Assembly (NCBI RefSeq): GCF_026008495.1
Contig: NZ_BQUN01000198.1
Location: 45,585-80,066 of the forward strand
Origin: Streptomyces sp. A012304
GTDB taxonomy: Bacteria > Actinomycetota > Actinomycetes > Streptomycetales > Streptomycetaceae
Length of the DNA stretch: 34,482 nt
Direction of reading: 5' to 3'
Each line of letters starts with the position of its first letter. Position 1 is the first letter of the stretch. The translations under genes and the position numbers were made by a program. The notes below the pieces were generated by a model, which searched no databases, had not been told where the DNA came from, and was given only the letters and a program-made list of their open reading frames with translations. This document shows, piece after piece, positions 1-8,092 of the stretch.

Positions 1-3
1 CGG

Positions 4-1422
4 TCAGCCCATCTCCTCCAGGGCCTTGCCCTTCGTCTCCTTCACGTACTTCAGCACGAACGGGATGGAGAGCGCGGCGAAGACCGTGTAGATCACATAG
101 GTCACGGAGAGGTTCCAGTCGGCCAGCGACGGGAAGCTCGCGGTGATGGCCCAGTTGGCGATCCACTGCGCGGAGGCGGCCACGCCCAGGGCGGCGGCGC
201 GGATCCTGTTGGGGAACATCTCGCCGAGGAAGACCCACACGACCACACCCCACGACAGGGCGAAGAAGAGGACGAAGACGTGGGCGGCGACCAGGGCGAT
301 CCAGCCCTGGGTGGCGGGCAGCTTGCCGTCGACCAGGTCGTAGGAGAAGGCCCAGGCCTCCAGCGCGAGACCGATCACCATGCCGACGGAGCCGATGAGG
401 GCGAGCGGCTTGCGGCCGACGCGGTCCACGAAGATCATCGCGATCACGGTGCCGACGATGTTGATGATCGACGTCGTGAAGGAGTAGAAGAACGACTCCG
501 TCGGGTCGACACCGACCGACTGCCACAGCGTCGAGGAGTAGTAGAACGCGACGTTGATGCCGACGAACTGCTGGAAGACCGACAGGCCGATGCCGATCCA
601 GACGATCGGCTTGAAGAAGAAGGAGCCGCCGAGCAGGTCGCGGAAGGTCGACTTGTGCTCGCTCTTCATGGCGTGCTCGATCTCGGCGACGCGCGCGTCC
701 AGGTCGATGTCCTTGCCCTCGACCTCTTCGAGGATCTCGCGGGCCCGCTCGTGCTTGCCGACGGAGATCAGAAAGCGCGGGGACTCGGGGATGGCGAAGG
801 AGAGCAGGCCGTACAGGACGGCGGGGACGACCATGACGCCGAGCATGACCTGCCAGGCCTCCAGGCCCATGATCTCGCCGCGCTGGTCGCCGTCGGCGGC
901 GTTCAGCAGACCCCAGTTGACCAGCTGCGACACGGCGATGCCGATGACGATCGCGGCCTGCTGGAAGGAGCCGAGGCGGCCGCGGTAGGCGGGCGGGGCG
1001 ACCTCGGCGATGTAGGCGGGGCCGATCACCGAGGCCATGCCGATGGCGAAGCCGCCGACGACGCGCCAGAAGGCGAGGTCCCACAGCGAGAACGGCAGCG
1101 CGGAGCCCACGGCGCTGACCGTGAAGAGGACGGCGGCGATCTGCATGACCCGGATGCGGCCGATGCGGTCGGCCATGCGACCGGCGGTCGCGGCGCCTAT
1201 CGCGCAGCCGATCAGGGCGATGGCGATGACCTGGGCCAGGGCCGCGGAGCCGATGTCGTAGCGGCCGCGGATGGCCTCGACGGCGCCGTTGATCACGGAG
1301 CTGTCGTAGCCGAAGAGGAACCCGCCCATGGCGGCCGCCGCCGCGATGAAGATGACGTGCCCGAGATGATCGGGGTGGGCCGTCCGGGCTCCTGACTTGG
1401 GTGCCTGCGCTGTGCTGGTCAC
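4..1422 (-). CDS. glcP: Glucose permease, MFS sugar porter family
   Basis: 472-aa membrane transporter that should import glucose by proton symport. Sugar-porter landmarks are visible: FLFGYDSSVINGA in TM1 (about 35-47), GRMADRIGR (81-89), PESPRFL (212-218), QQFVGIN (284-290), DRVGRKPL and GEMFPNRIRA in the second half, and a KETKGKALEEM end. The hydrophobic pattern fits 12 helices. I chose the GTG at 1422 because GAGGAG sits 5 nt upstream; an in-frame TTG at 1446 has no such site. Length and position beside smc match S. coelicolor GlcP1 (SCO5578, recalled), the main glucose uptake system there. The leader holds a promoter and several inverted repeats, in keeping with a sugar-regulated gene. 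Glucose specificity is inferred from family and synteny. Confidence 0.93.
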   Translation of the reverse strand: MTSTAQAPKSGARTAHPDHLGHVIFIAAAAAMGGFLFGYDSSVINGAVEAIRGRYDIGSAALAQVIAIALIGCAIGAATAGRMADRIGRIRVMQIAAVLFTVSAVGSALPFSLWDLAFWRVVGGFAIGMASVIGPAYIAEVAPPAYRGRLGSFQQAAIVIGIAVSQLVNWGLLNAADGDQRGEIMGLEAWQVMLGVMVVPAVLYGLLSFAIPESPRFLISVGKHERAREILEEVEGKDIDLDARVAEIEHAMKSEHKSTFRDLLGGSFFFKPIVWIGIGLSVFQQFVGINVAFYYSSTLWQSVGVDPTESFFYSFTTSIINIVGTVIAMIFVDRVGRKPLALIGSVGMVIGLALEAWAFSYDLVDGKLPATQGWIALVAAHVFVLFFALSWGVVVWVFLGEMFPNRIRAAALGVAASAQWIANWAITASFPSLADWNLSVTYVIYTVFAALSIPFVLKYVKETKGKALEEMG

Positions 1423-1427
1423 GTTCA

Positions 1428-1433
1428 CTCCTC
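1428..1433 (-). promoter_or_regulatory. Ribosome binding site of glcP
   Basis: GAGGAG on the minus strand, 5 nt before the GTG at 1422. It decides the start in favour of 1422 over the upstream TTG at 1446. Confidence 0.7.
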
Positions 1434-1437
1434 GGGC

Positions 1438-1457
1438 CGCCGGCAACGCTGCCGGCG
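1438..1457 (-). promoter_or_regulatory. Leader hairpin just upstream of the glcP ribosome binding site
   Basis: CGCCGGCA and TGCCGGCG form a perfect 8-bp stem around a 4-nt loop, ending 4 nt before the GAGGAG site. It would fold in the glcP leader RNA close to the ribosome entry site. A role in translation control is inference. Confidence 0.5.
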
Positions 1458-1474
1458 TGGGGGTTCAGCCCTTA

Positions 1475-1487
1475 CAGGTGATACCTG
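1475..1487. promoter_or_regulatory. Candidate operator in the glcP leader
   Basis: CAGGT-GAT-ACCTG is a perfect inverted repeat, followed at once by another AGGT half-site at 1489-1492. It lies about 15-27 nt downstream of the predicted transcription start. The binding protein is unknown. Confidence 0.4.
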
Positions 1488-1508
1488 AAGGTAAAAGCAA
1501 CGTTGCCG

Positions 1509-1536
1509 AGACTATGCCTTCAAGTTTCGAAGTCAA
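1509..1536 (-). promoter_or_regulatory. Predicted glcP promoter
   Basis: On the minus strand a -35 TTGACT (1531-1536) and a -10 TAGTCT (1509-1514) are separated by 16 nt. The start point would fall near 1502, inside the palindrome GCAACGTTGC (1497-1506). This is the best HrdB-like match in the glcP-smc gap. Confidence 0.5.
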
Positions 1537-1579
1537 CAGTCCGGCAATGTGAGAAAGCAGCCATGCAGTGGGGGGTTTG

Positions 1580-1596
1580 TGTTCAACTTTTGAACA
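1580..1596. promoter_or_regulatory. Inverted repeat upstream of the glcP promoter
   Basis: TGTTCAA-CTT-TTGAACA is a perfect 7-bp inverted repeat with a 3-nt spacer, about 44 bp upstream of the glcP -35 and 28 bp past the smc stop. Its size and position fit a dimeric regulator's operator. It is followed by no T-run, so I do not call it a terminator of smc. Confidence 0.4.
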
Positions 1597-1624
1597 TGGG
1601 CAGGGGATTGCCCGGAAGGTGCGG

Positions 1625-4600
1625 CTAGCGCAGCCGCTGGGAGATGACCTTCGACACACCGTCGCCCTGCATGGAGACGCCGTAGAGCGCGTCGGCGACC
1701 TCCATCGTGCGCTTCTGGTGCGTGATCACGATCAGCTGCGAGGACTCCTGGAGCTCCTGCATGATGCGGATCAGCCGCTGGAGGTTGGTGTCGTCGAGGG
1801 CGGCCTCGACCTCGTCCATGACGTAGAACGGGCTCGGCCGGGCCTTGAAGATCGACACCAGCATCGCGACCGCGGTCAGCGACCGCTCGCCGCCCGAGAG
1901 CAGGCTGAGCCGCTTGACCTTCTTCCCCGGCGGCCGTGCCTCCACGTCCACACCCGTGGTGAGCATGTTGTCGGGATCGGTCAGGACCAGCCGCCCTTCC
2001 CCTCCCGGGAACAGCCGGCTGAACACGCCCTCGAACTCCCGGGCGGTGTCGCGGAACGCCTCGGTGAAGACCTGCTCGACCCGCTCGTCGACCTCCTTCA
2101 CCACCTGGAGCAGGTCGGCGCGGGTCTTCTTCAGGTCCTCCAGCTGCTCACTGAGGAACTTGTGGCGTTCCTCCAGCGCGGCGAACTCCTCCAGCGCGAG
2201 CGGGTTCACCTTGCCGAGCTGCTGGTAGGCGCGTTCCGCCGCCTTCAGCCGCTTCTCCTGCTCGGCCCGCGCGAAGGGCCTGGGCTGGTTGCGCGGGTGC
2301 TCGGGGTCCTCCGGCAGCTGCTCCCCCTCGGCGGGGGGCGAGGGCGGCACCAATTGGTGCGGTCCGTACTCGGACACGAGCCCCGCCGGTTCGACACCCA
2401 GCTCCTCCAGCGCCTTCGTCTCCAGCTGCTCGATCCGCAGCCGCTTCTCGGCGCCGAGTACCTCACCGCGGTGGACTGAATCCGTCAACTTGTCGAGCTC
2501 GGCCTTCAGGTCCCGCCCGGCGGTGCGGGCGGCGGCCAGCTCCTGCTCCCGCCGCGCCTTGGCGGCCTCGGCGGCGACGCGTTCCTCGTCCGCCCGCCGC
2601 AGCGACACCTCCACGTGCGCGAGCAGCTGCCGCGCCCCGGAGGCGACGGCCTGCGCCACCGCCGCCTCATGCCGCAGCCGGGCCCTGCGCTGCTCGGCAC
2701 GCGCGCGTGCCTCGCGCTCCGCCCGCGCGGCCCGGTCCAGCGAGTCGGCCCGCCCGGCCAGCCCCTTGACGCGTTCCTCGTGCGTACGGACCTGGAGCCG
2801 CGCCTCCATCTCGGTCTGCCGGGCGTTGGCCCCGTCGGCGGCGAGCCGGTCCCGTACCGAGGTGTCCGGCTCCTCCTCGACGGGCATCTCCTCGGCGACC
2901 GCCAGCCGTTCCGCCAGCTCCTCGGCCTCCTGCACGGCCTTGTCCAGCGCCTCCTGGGCCCGGGCGGCCGCGGCGGCGGACCGCTCGGCCTCCCCGGCGG
3001 CGCCCCGGGCCTGCCCGGCCAGCCGGCCCAGCGCCTGGGCGACGGCCGACTTCTCCCGCTCGGCGGCCCGTCGCCGCTCCCCCAGCTCCTCGACGATCGC
3101 GGCGCACTCCCCGCGCCGCTCCCCCGCCTCCCGCTGCGCCTCGGTCAGCTCCGCGCACCGCACCGCCAGCTCCTCCAGCTCGGCGGCGGCCTCGTCCACG
3201 GAGGCCTGCACCTCCAGCAGACTGGGCGCCCCGGCGGACCCCCCGTGCGCGAAGTGCGCCCCCAGCAGGTCGCCCTCGGCGGTGACGGCGGTGAGACCGG
3301 GCCGCGCGTACACCAGGTCCTCGGCGTCCTCGAGGGTCCCCACCACGACGATCCCCCGCAGCAGCCGGCGCACGGCGGGCATCAGCTCGGCGGGACCCCG
3401 CACCAGATCGGCGGCGTACGGCGGCCCGTCCGCCGCCGGCTCCTCGGTGACCTCGTCGGGGCCGCCGCCCAGCAGCAGCGCCGCGCGCCCCGCGTCCTGC
3501 TTGCGCAGCAGACGGATGGCGTCGGCGGCGGCGGAGGGGGTGGTCACGGCGAGGGCGTCGGCGGCGGCGCCGAGGGCCGCGGCGATCGGGACCTCGTAGC
3601 CGGGGGTGATGGTGAGGAGTTCCGCGGCCGGGCCGAGCAGGCCGGTCAGCCGGTCCCGCGCGCCGAGCAGCGCGCCGGTGCCGTCCTTGCGGCGCAGGCC
3701 CAGCGCGAGGGCCTCGTGGCGGGCCTGGGTCGCGGCGCGCCGGCGTTCCGCGGCGGTGGCCGCCTCGCGGGCCGCGGTGAGGGCGGCCTCCGCCTCGGCG
3801 AGCCGCCGTTTGGCGGCCTCGTGCTGTTCGGCCAGTTCGGCGTCGCCCGCGTCGAGGCCGTCCACCTCGGCCTTCAGGGCCTCGTACTCCTCCTGGGCCG
3901 TGACGGCACGTTCCTGCGCCTCGTCGCGGGCGGCGGCGAGGCGGTCGATCTCGGCCTGGGCGGAGGCGGCGCGCGAGCGGGCCGCGTTGACCTGTCCGTG
4001 CAGCCGGGCGAGGCCCTCACGGCGGTCGGCGATCGAGCGGGCCACGTCCTTCAGCCGCCGTTCCTCGACGGCCAGCTCGCGCTCCAGGTCGGCGCGGTGG
4101 GAGACGGTGTCGTCCAGGGCCCGCTGGGCGGCTTCGAGGGCGGCCTCCAGCTCGGCCTCCTGCTCCCGGACCCGGGCGGCCTCGCGCTCCAGGTCCTCGG
4201 GGTCGCGGCCGCGCCGTTCGTCGACGGGCGCGGAGGTGGCGCTCTTCACGCGCGCGTCGGCCAGCGAGATCGTGCCGCGCACCCGCTCGGCGAGCTGGGA
4301 CAGCTCGTACCAGGTCTGCTGGGCGCGCTGGAGCCGGGGCGTGAGCCGGCGGACCTCGTCCTCCAGCAGCGCCTCCCGCTGGAGCGCCTTTCTCAGCTCC
4401 TGTTCGGCGGCTTCCTTGCGCTCCTTCAGCGCGGCCTCGTCGGCGACCTCCGCCTGGAGCGCCTCCCGCAGCCGTACGAGATCGTCGGCGAGCAGGCGCA
4501 GCCGGGCGTCGCGCAGGTCGGCCTGGATGACGGCGGCCCTTCGCGCGACCGCCGCCTGCCGGCCGAGGGGCTTGAGCTGGCGGCGCAGCTCGTCGGTGAG

Positions 4601-5179
4601 GTCCTGCACGCGCGCGAGGTTGGCCTGCATCGCGTCCAGCTTGCGCAGCGCCTTCTCCTTGCGCTTGCGGTGCTTCAGGACGCCCGCGGCCTCCTCGATG
4701 AAGGCGCGCCGGCCCATGGGATCGGCGTGCAGGACGGAGTCGAGCTGGCCCTGGCCGACGATGACGTGCATCTCCCGGCCGATGCCGGAGTCGCTGAGCA
4801 GCTCCTGGATGTCCAGCAGACGGCAGGTGTCGCCGTTGATCTGGTATTCGCTGCCGCCGTTGCGGAACATGATCCGCGTGATGGTGACCTCGGCGTACTC
4901 GATGGGCAGGGCACCGTCGGAGTTGTCGATGGTCAGGGACACCTCGGCGCGGCCCAGCGGCGGGCGGCCGGTGGTGCCGGCGAAGATGACGTCCTCCATC
5001 TTGCCGCCGCGCAGCGACTTGGCGCCCTGCTCACCCATGACCCAGCTGAGCGCGTCCACGACGTTGGACTTGCCCGAGCCGTTGGGTCCGACGACGCACG
5101 TGATCCCCGGCTCGAAGCGGAGTGTGGTCGCCGAGGCGAACGACTTGAACCCTCGGAGGGTCAGGGCCTTGAGGTGCAC
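1625..5179 (-). CDS. smc: Chromosome segregation protein SMC (condensin ATPase)
   Basis: 1184-aa SMC subunit that dimerises, is clamped by ScpA/ScpB, and organises and segregates the chromosome. The N-terminal head carries Walker A GPNGSGKS at 31-38. Two long Ala/Glu/Arg-rich coiled coils flank a hinge around residues 510-650. The C-terminal head has the signature LLSGGERSLTA (about 1093-1103) and Walker B FYVMDEVEAALD (about 1118-1129). I start at GTG 5179, giving the usual HLKALTLRGFKSF beginning; the 26 extra residues in the open frame upstream are unlike the family and no strong ribosome site is present. In sporulating relatives SMC helps condense and partition nucleoids in aerial hyphae. 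scpA and scpB are not in this window. Confidence 0.97.
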   Translation of the reverse strand: MHLKALTLRGFKSFASATTLRFEPGITCVVGPNGSGKSNVVDALSWVMGEQGAKSLRGGKMEDVIFAGTTGRPPLGRAEVSLTIDNSDGALPIEYAEVTITRIMFRNGGSEYQINGDTCRLLDIQELLSDSGIGREMHVIVGQGQLDSVLHADPMGRRAFIEEAAGVLKHRKRKEKALRKLDAMQANLARVQDLTDELRRQLKPLGRQAAVARRAAVIQADLRDARLRLLADDLVRLREALQAEVADEAALKERKEAAEQELRKALQREALLEDEVRRLTPRLQRAQQTWYELSQLAERVRGTISLADARVKSATSAPVDERRGRDPEDLEREAARVREQEAELEAALEAAQRALDDTVSHRADLERELAVEERRLKDVARSIADRREGLARLHGQVNAARSRAASAQAEIDRLAAARDEAQERAVTAQEEYEALKAEVDGLDAGDAELAEQHEAAKRRLAEAEAALTAAREAATAAERRRAATQARHEALALGLRRKDGTGALLGARDRLTGLLGPAAELLTITPGYEVPIAAALGAAADALAVTTPSAAADAIRLLRKQDAGRAALLLGGGPDEVTEEPAADGPPYAADLVRGPAELMPAVRRLLRGIVVVGTLEDAEDLVYARPGLTAVTAEGDLLGAHFAHGGSAGAPSLLEVQASVDEAAAELEELAVRCAELTEAQREAGERRGECAAIVEELGERRRAAEREKSAVAQALGRLAGQARGAAGEAERSAAAAARAQEALDKAVQEAEELAERLAVAEEMPVEEEPDTSVRDRLAADGANARQTEMEARLQVRTHEERVKGLAGRADSLDRAARAEREARARAEQRRARLRHEAAVAQAVASGARQLLAHVEVSLRRADEERVAAEAAKARREQELAAARTAGRDLKAELDKLTDSVHRGEVLGAEKRLRIEQLETKALEELGVEPAGLVSEYGPHQLVPPSPPAEGEQLPEDPEHPRNQPRPFARAEQEKRLKAAERAYQQLGKVNPLALEEFAALEERHKFLSEQLEDLKKTRADLLQVVKEVDERVEQVFTEAFRDTAREFEGVFSRLFPGGEGRLVLTDPDNMLTTGVDVEARPPGKKVKRLSLLSGGERSLTAVAMLVSIFKARPSPFYVMDEVEAALDDTNLQRLIRIMQELQESSQLIVITHQKRTMEVADALYGVSMQGDGVSKVISQRLR

Positions 5180-5327
5180 GGCGCTGGACTCTACCGTCCG
5201 GGGATGTCCCACTCCATGAACCCGCGGTTTCACCCATGAACGCGCAGGGCACACCATTCGTTAAAGAGACTGAAAGGATGCGCGGGGAAAGAAGACCGGG
5301 CAAGCCGGGGAGGCCGGGGGAAGAAAG

Positions 5328-5349
5328 AAGGGACGCCGAGGCGTCCCTT
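5328..5349 (-). terminator. Intrinsic terminator after the coiled-coil gene
   Basis: AAGGGACGCC and GGCGTCCCTT form a 10-bp perfect stem with a 2-nt centre. Read on the minus strand it is followed by a T-rich CTTTCTTTCTTCC tract. It lies 81 nt past the 67-aa gene and before smc, so smc probably has its own promoter in 5180-5327. Confidence 0.7.
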
Positions 5350-5430
5350 GCAACTCTGACAACTGAGCGGTCCGACGCCGTTGATATGAGCCGCCCGACC
5401 ACTGCGTGCCGTTGTGGAGCGGTGCAGTGA

Positions 5431-5634
5431 TCAGGTGAGCGCAGGCTCCGCCTGGTGTGCGTCGATGCTCTCCATGATCCTGTCGTGAGAAGCGGCAGCC
5501 GTCAGGGCGTCGTTCTCGGCCTGGATCCGTACGAGTTCGGATTCCAGGTCCTGGACACGCTGCTGGAGCCGTCGCATCTCGGCGAGGAGTCGCGGGTCGG
5601 AGCCGCCGACGTAACCGAGAAGCGCCTTTGCCAT
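5431..5634 (-). CDS. Small coiled-coil protein, function unknown
   Basis: 67 aa starting MAKALLGYVGGSDPRLL. About residues 16-42 have a heptad-like pattern (AEMRRLQQRVQDLESELVRI), predicting one amphipathic helix; the tail is acidic and Ala/His-rich. There is no membrane segment. I chose ATG 5634 because GGAGG lies about 10 nt upstream; the in-frame 35-residue extension is low-complexity. It sits between acylphosphatase and smc, same strand, and is closed by its own terminator. I do not recognise a named family. It could be a small dimerising adaptor; nothing in the sequence ties it to SMC beyond position. Confidence 0.75.
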   Translation of the reverse strand: MAKALLGYVGGSDPRLLAEMRRLQQRVQDLESELVRIQAENDALTAAASHDRIMESIDAHQAEPALT

Positions 5635-6013
5635 GATGGATGGTCCTCCACACTGAGTGACCGACCGAAGCGGTGTGGGTCGTGAGGGATTCGCACCCGC
5701 GGTGTTGGCAGGATCTTGTTCGTGCTGCCGTTCATCCATGCCAAACAGCTAGGTGCGCGGGGTGCTTTCAGCGTCTCACCAAAAAGTTTGACGGTCAACA
5801 CGATCACGCCCCGTATTGGCGGGCAACCCGGTCGCGCGCGGCCTGGAACGGCGGCGCTGCGGTGACTGCGGGGCCCTCGGGGCGTGGCGATCATCCTTGC
5901 GTGCGGAGCCTGCCACCGCAAGCGGTTCTTGGCAACCACCTGCTCCTTTCCACTGGGGGCAGATGCCGGTGGCATGTCCCTCCGCTTTTGCGGGGCCCTT
6001 TCGGGCGCGCCCG
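5635..6013. other. 379-bp intergenic region without a supportable gene
   Basis: No open frame here has a convincing start and protein-like composition. It contains a short inverted repeat TTGAC-G-GTCAA at 5788-5798 and, just after the acylphosphatase stop, GC-rich hairpins (GCCC-GAAA-GGGC on the minus strand near 5995-6006, then CCGC-TTTT-GCGG near 5982-5993) that could end acyP transcription. A minus-strand TTGACC near 5794 could be a -35 for the coiled-coil gene, but no good -10 follows. Confidence 0.5.
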
Positions 6014-6295
6014 TCAGCGGATCGCGAAGCCCTCATAGCCGCCGCGAGGTGTGTCCCATATCTCTGTGACTCCGTCCACGCGCCCGGGCGTGTCGTCACT
6101 CTGGAGCCACCCCAGCAGCCCCTCACATCCCTCCCGGGTCCCCTCTGCCACCACCTGGACACGTCCGTCGGCCAGATTGAGAGCAAAACCACTCAGGCCG
6201 CCGATCTCCAGCGCCTTGGCCCGTGTGAACCAGCGGAAACCCACGCCCTGGACGTGTCCGCGCACCCAGGCGACCAGCCGTACATCCTCGCTCAT
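6014..6295 (-). CDS. acyP: Acylphosphatase
   Basis: 93-aa cytosolic enzyme hydrolysing carboxyl-phosphate bonds such as acetyl- and carbamoyl-phosphate. It spans a complete single acylphosphatase fold: the phosphate loop GHVQGVGFR (13-21) with catalytic Arg21, and NLADGRVQVVAEG beginning at Asn40, the second catalytic residue. Length is normal for the family. It lies upstream of the coiled-coil gene and smc on the same strand; in mycobacteria acylphosphatase is also an smc neighbour (from memory). Its physiological substrate is not shown by the sequence. Confidence 0.95.
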   Translation of the reverse strand: MSEDVRLVAWVRGHVQGVGFRWFTRAKALEIGGLSGFALNLADGRVQVVAEGTREGCEGLLGWLQSDDTPGRVDGVTEIWDTPRGGYEGFAIR

Positions 6296-6384
6296 GGGTG
6301 CAACCTAACCGGGCGATGTCGCTCGGGGCACTTCCTCCCTCAGCGGCATGAGGTACCGTCCCCACCCAATGAATCTCATATGAA

Positions 6385-6404
6385 ACTCACTCGATCGAGT
6401 GAGT
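6385..6404. promoter_or_regulatory. Perfect 20-nt palindrome upstream of the CAP-domain gene
   Basis: ACTCACTCGATCGAGTGAGT is its own reverse complement over all 20 positions. It lies 86 nt before the CAP-domain start and 89 nt before the acyP start, so it could serve either divergent gene. It resembles an operator for a dimeric (for example TetR-like) repressor; no T-run follows. Confidence 0.55.
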
Positions 6405-6490
6405 CAGGTCGACCATGAGGACTCATGCGCCCCGGCGCGGGTCGACCGATGGGACTCCGCCAGGACGAGTTGGACGAGGAAGGCCAGGAC

Positions 6491-7615
6491 ATGGGACGCC
6501 ACCGACGCTCCGCCGCCGGCCGCGCCGCCACGGGCCGCGCCACCGGGGCCGCCCGCACGGACGGCTCGTACCCGGCGGACGGCGCCCCGGGCGCGCAGTA
6601 CCCGGGCGACGGGCCCACGATGGGCACCGCCCCGTATCTGCACCAGGAGGCGTACGCCGACTCCGTCGCCCGGAGCCAGGAGTACCTGTTCGCCACGGAC
6701 GGCGCGGACTCCCGCGCCGCCGGTGACACGGCCGTCCTTGCCACCGAGGGCTTCTCGCCGGACGGCGGCGCGCGCCGGCCGGGCTCCAGCCGCCGCCGCA
6801 AGCGCAAGGGCGTGACGCCGGTGAAGACCGGGCTGCTGGGGATGTCCGCGGCGGTCGCCCTGGGCACGGTCGCGGTGGCCACGGGCGCGGTGCCCGGACT
6901 GGACAACTACAGGCTCGGCGGTGGCGGCGCCGGCGACAAGGTGGAGGCCGCCGACTCGCCGACCAACTCGGCCTCGGAGCAGGGCGGCACGTCCGGCTCC
7001 GCCACGACCGGCCGGGACGGTACGCCGACCAGCCGCGACGCCGGCCGCTCCACGTCGCCGTCGGCCTCCGCTCCGGCCTCCGCCTCCCCCTCGGCCTCGC
7101 CCTCGAAGGCGTCGCCGAGCGCGACGCCCTCCACCGAGAAGCCGAAGGCCACGCCGTCGAAGGAGCCGAGCAGGACCCCGTCGAGGACGGCCACGAAGGC
7201 GCCGCGGACGGCCGACACCCCGGTGGTGGTCTCGGGTGAGGCACAGGCCGCGGCGGAGGTGCTGAGGCTCGTCAACGAGGAGCGGGCCAAGGTCGGCTGC
7301 AGCGCCGTGTCCGCCAACAGCGCGCTGGCGAACCTCGCGCAGCGGTTCAGCGAGGACATGGCCGCACGCGGCTTCTTCGACCACACCGACCCGGACGGGC
7401 TCTCCCCATGGGACCGGGCGGCGAAGGCCGGCATATCCGACCTCGGCGGCGAGAACATAGCCCGCGGTCAGGCCGACGCGGCGGCGGTGATGGAGGCCTG
7501 GATGAACAGCCCCGGCCACCGCGCCAACATACTGAACTGCGACTTCAAGACGCTGGGCGTGGGAGTGCACTTCGGGTCCGGCGGGCCCTGGTGGACGCAG
7601 AACTTCGGATACTGA
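6491..7615 (+). CDS. Membrane-anchored CAP-domain (SCP/PR-1-like) protein
   Basis: 374 aa. The order is: a hydrophilic N-terminal region (1-98), a basic patch SSRRRKRK (about 99-106), one hydrophobic segment (about 112-135), a Ser/Pro/Ala/Thr-rich linker (about 138-243), and a C-terminal CAP domain (about 250-374). The CAP domain has the family marks EVLRLVNEERAKVGC, FDHTDPDG, GENIA, MNSPGHRANILN and a WWTQNFGY end. The layout puts the CAP domain outside the cell, tethered by a wall-crossing linker. I start at ATG 6491 (GAGGAAGG upstream; product begins MGRHRRSAAGR). CAP domains are often secreted, but the bacterial role is generally unknown; no activity is inferred. Confidence 0.88.
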   Translation: MGRHRRSAAGRAATGRATGAARTDGSYPADGAPGAQYPGDGPTMGTAPYLHQEAYADSVARSQEYLFATDGADSRAAGDTAVLATEGFSPDGGARRPGSSRRRKRKGVTPVKTGLLGMSAAVALGTVAVATGAVPGLDNYRLGGGGAGDKVEAADSPTNSASEQGGTSGSATTGRDGTPTSRDAGRSTSPSASAPASASPSASPSKASPSATPSTEKPKATPSKEPSRTPSRTATKAPRTADTPVVVSGEAQAAAEVLRLVNEERAKVGCSAVSANSALANLAQRFSEDMAARGFFDHTDPDGLSPWDRAAKAGISDLGGENIARGQADAAAVMEAWMNSPGHRANILNCDFKTLGVGVHFGSGGPWWTQNFGY

Positions 7616-7633
7616 CCGACCCGCCCACCGCCG

Positions 7634-7648
7634 CTAACTTTCAGTTAG
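7634..7648. promoter_or_regulatory. Candidate operator of the HxlR-type regulator
   Basis: CTAACT-TTC-AGTTAG is a perfect 6-bp inverted repeat with a 3-nt spacer, 42 bp before the start at 7691. A third GTTAG half-site follows at 7661-7665, 17 bp on. HxlR-family proteins typically bind short inverted repeats in their own promoter region. Confidence 0.5.
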
Positions 7649-7690
7649 TGCAATCTGTCGGTTAGCGCTGCCTTCCCGTACGCTTGAGGT

Positions 7691-8092
7691 ATGGAAGGCA
7701 TTCAGGAGCGCCCCGCGCAGCAGGACCTCCCGTACAACGTGTTCGCCAAGGCCTGCCCCTCGCGCGGCACGCTGGAGCACGTGACGGGACGCTGGGGTTC
7801 GCTCACCCTCGGGGCGCTGCACGAGGGTTCCCTGCGCTTCAACGAGCTGCGCCGCCGCGTGGACGGCGTGAGCGAGAAGATGCTGTCCCAGACGCTGCAC
7901 GCGCTGGAGCGCGACGGCCTGGTCCACCGCGAGGCGCAGCCGACCAACCCGCCCCGCGTGGACTACGAGCTGACCCCGCTGGGCCATGAGGTGGCCGAGC
8001 GTCTCCTCGGCCTCATCCACCTGGTGGAGGGCCGGATGGACGAGGTCATGGCGGCCCGGGGGCGTTACGACGAGGCGCGCGGCGGCCTCTGA
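7691..8092 (+). CDS. HxlR-family winged-helix transcriptional regulator
   Basis: 133-aa DNA-binding protein. It has the family pattern: a Cys at 22 within ACPSRGTLEHVTGRWGSL, then LRFNELRRRVDGVSEKMLSQTL (recognition helix), RDGLVHRE, and YELTPLGHEV wing and dimer parts. The N-terminal Cys in this family can sense thiol or aldehyde stress (HypR, YodB), so redox sensing is possible but not shown. HxlR regulators usually control a divergent enzyme gene; here the only upstream neighbour is the co-oriented CAP gene, so the target is unclear. The 3' end overlaps mutM by 28 bp tail to tail. The inverted repeat at 7634-7648 suggests autoregulation. Confidence 0.9.
   Translation: MEGIQERPAQQDLPYNVFAKACPSRGTLEHVTGRWGSLTLGALHEGSLRFNELRRRVDGVSEKMLSQTLHALERDGLVHREAQPTNPPRVDYELTPLGHEVAERLLGLIHLVEGRMDEVMAARGRYDEARGGL

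Noticed and set aside
2615..5239. 874-codon open frame on the plus strand opposite smc
   Set aside because: Composition is Gly/Leu/Arg repeats typical of the reverse frame of a high-GC gene, with no recognisable domain; smc on the other strand is certain.
5776..6192. Open frames on both strands in the acyP-coiled-coil gap
   Set aside because: Low-complexity Arg/Pro/Ala products and no conserved motif; one has an AAGGAG nearby but reads into the next gene in the wrong frame.
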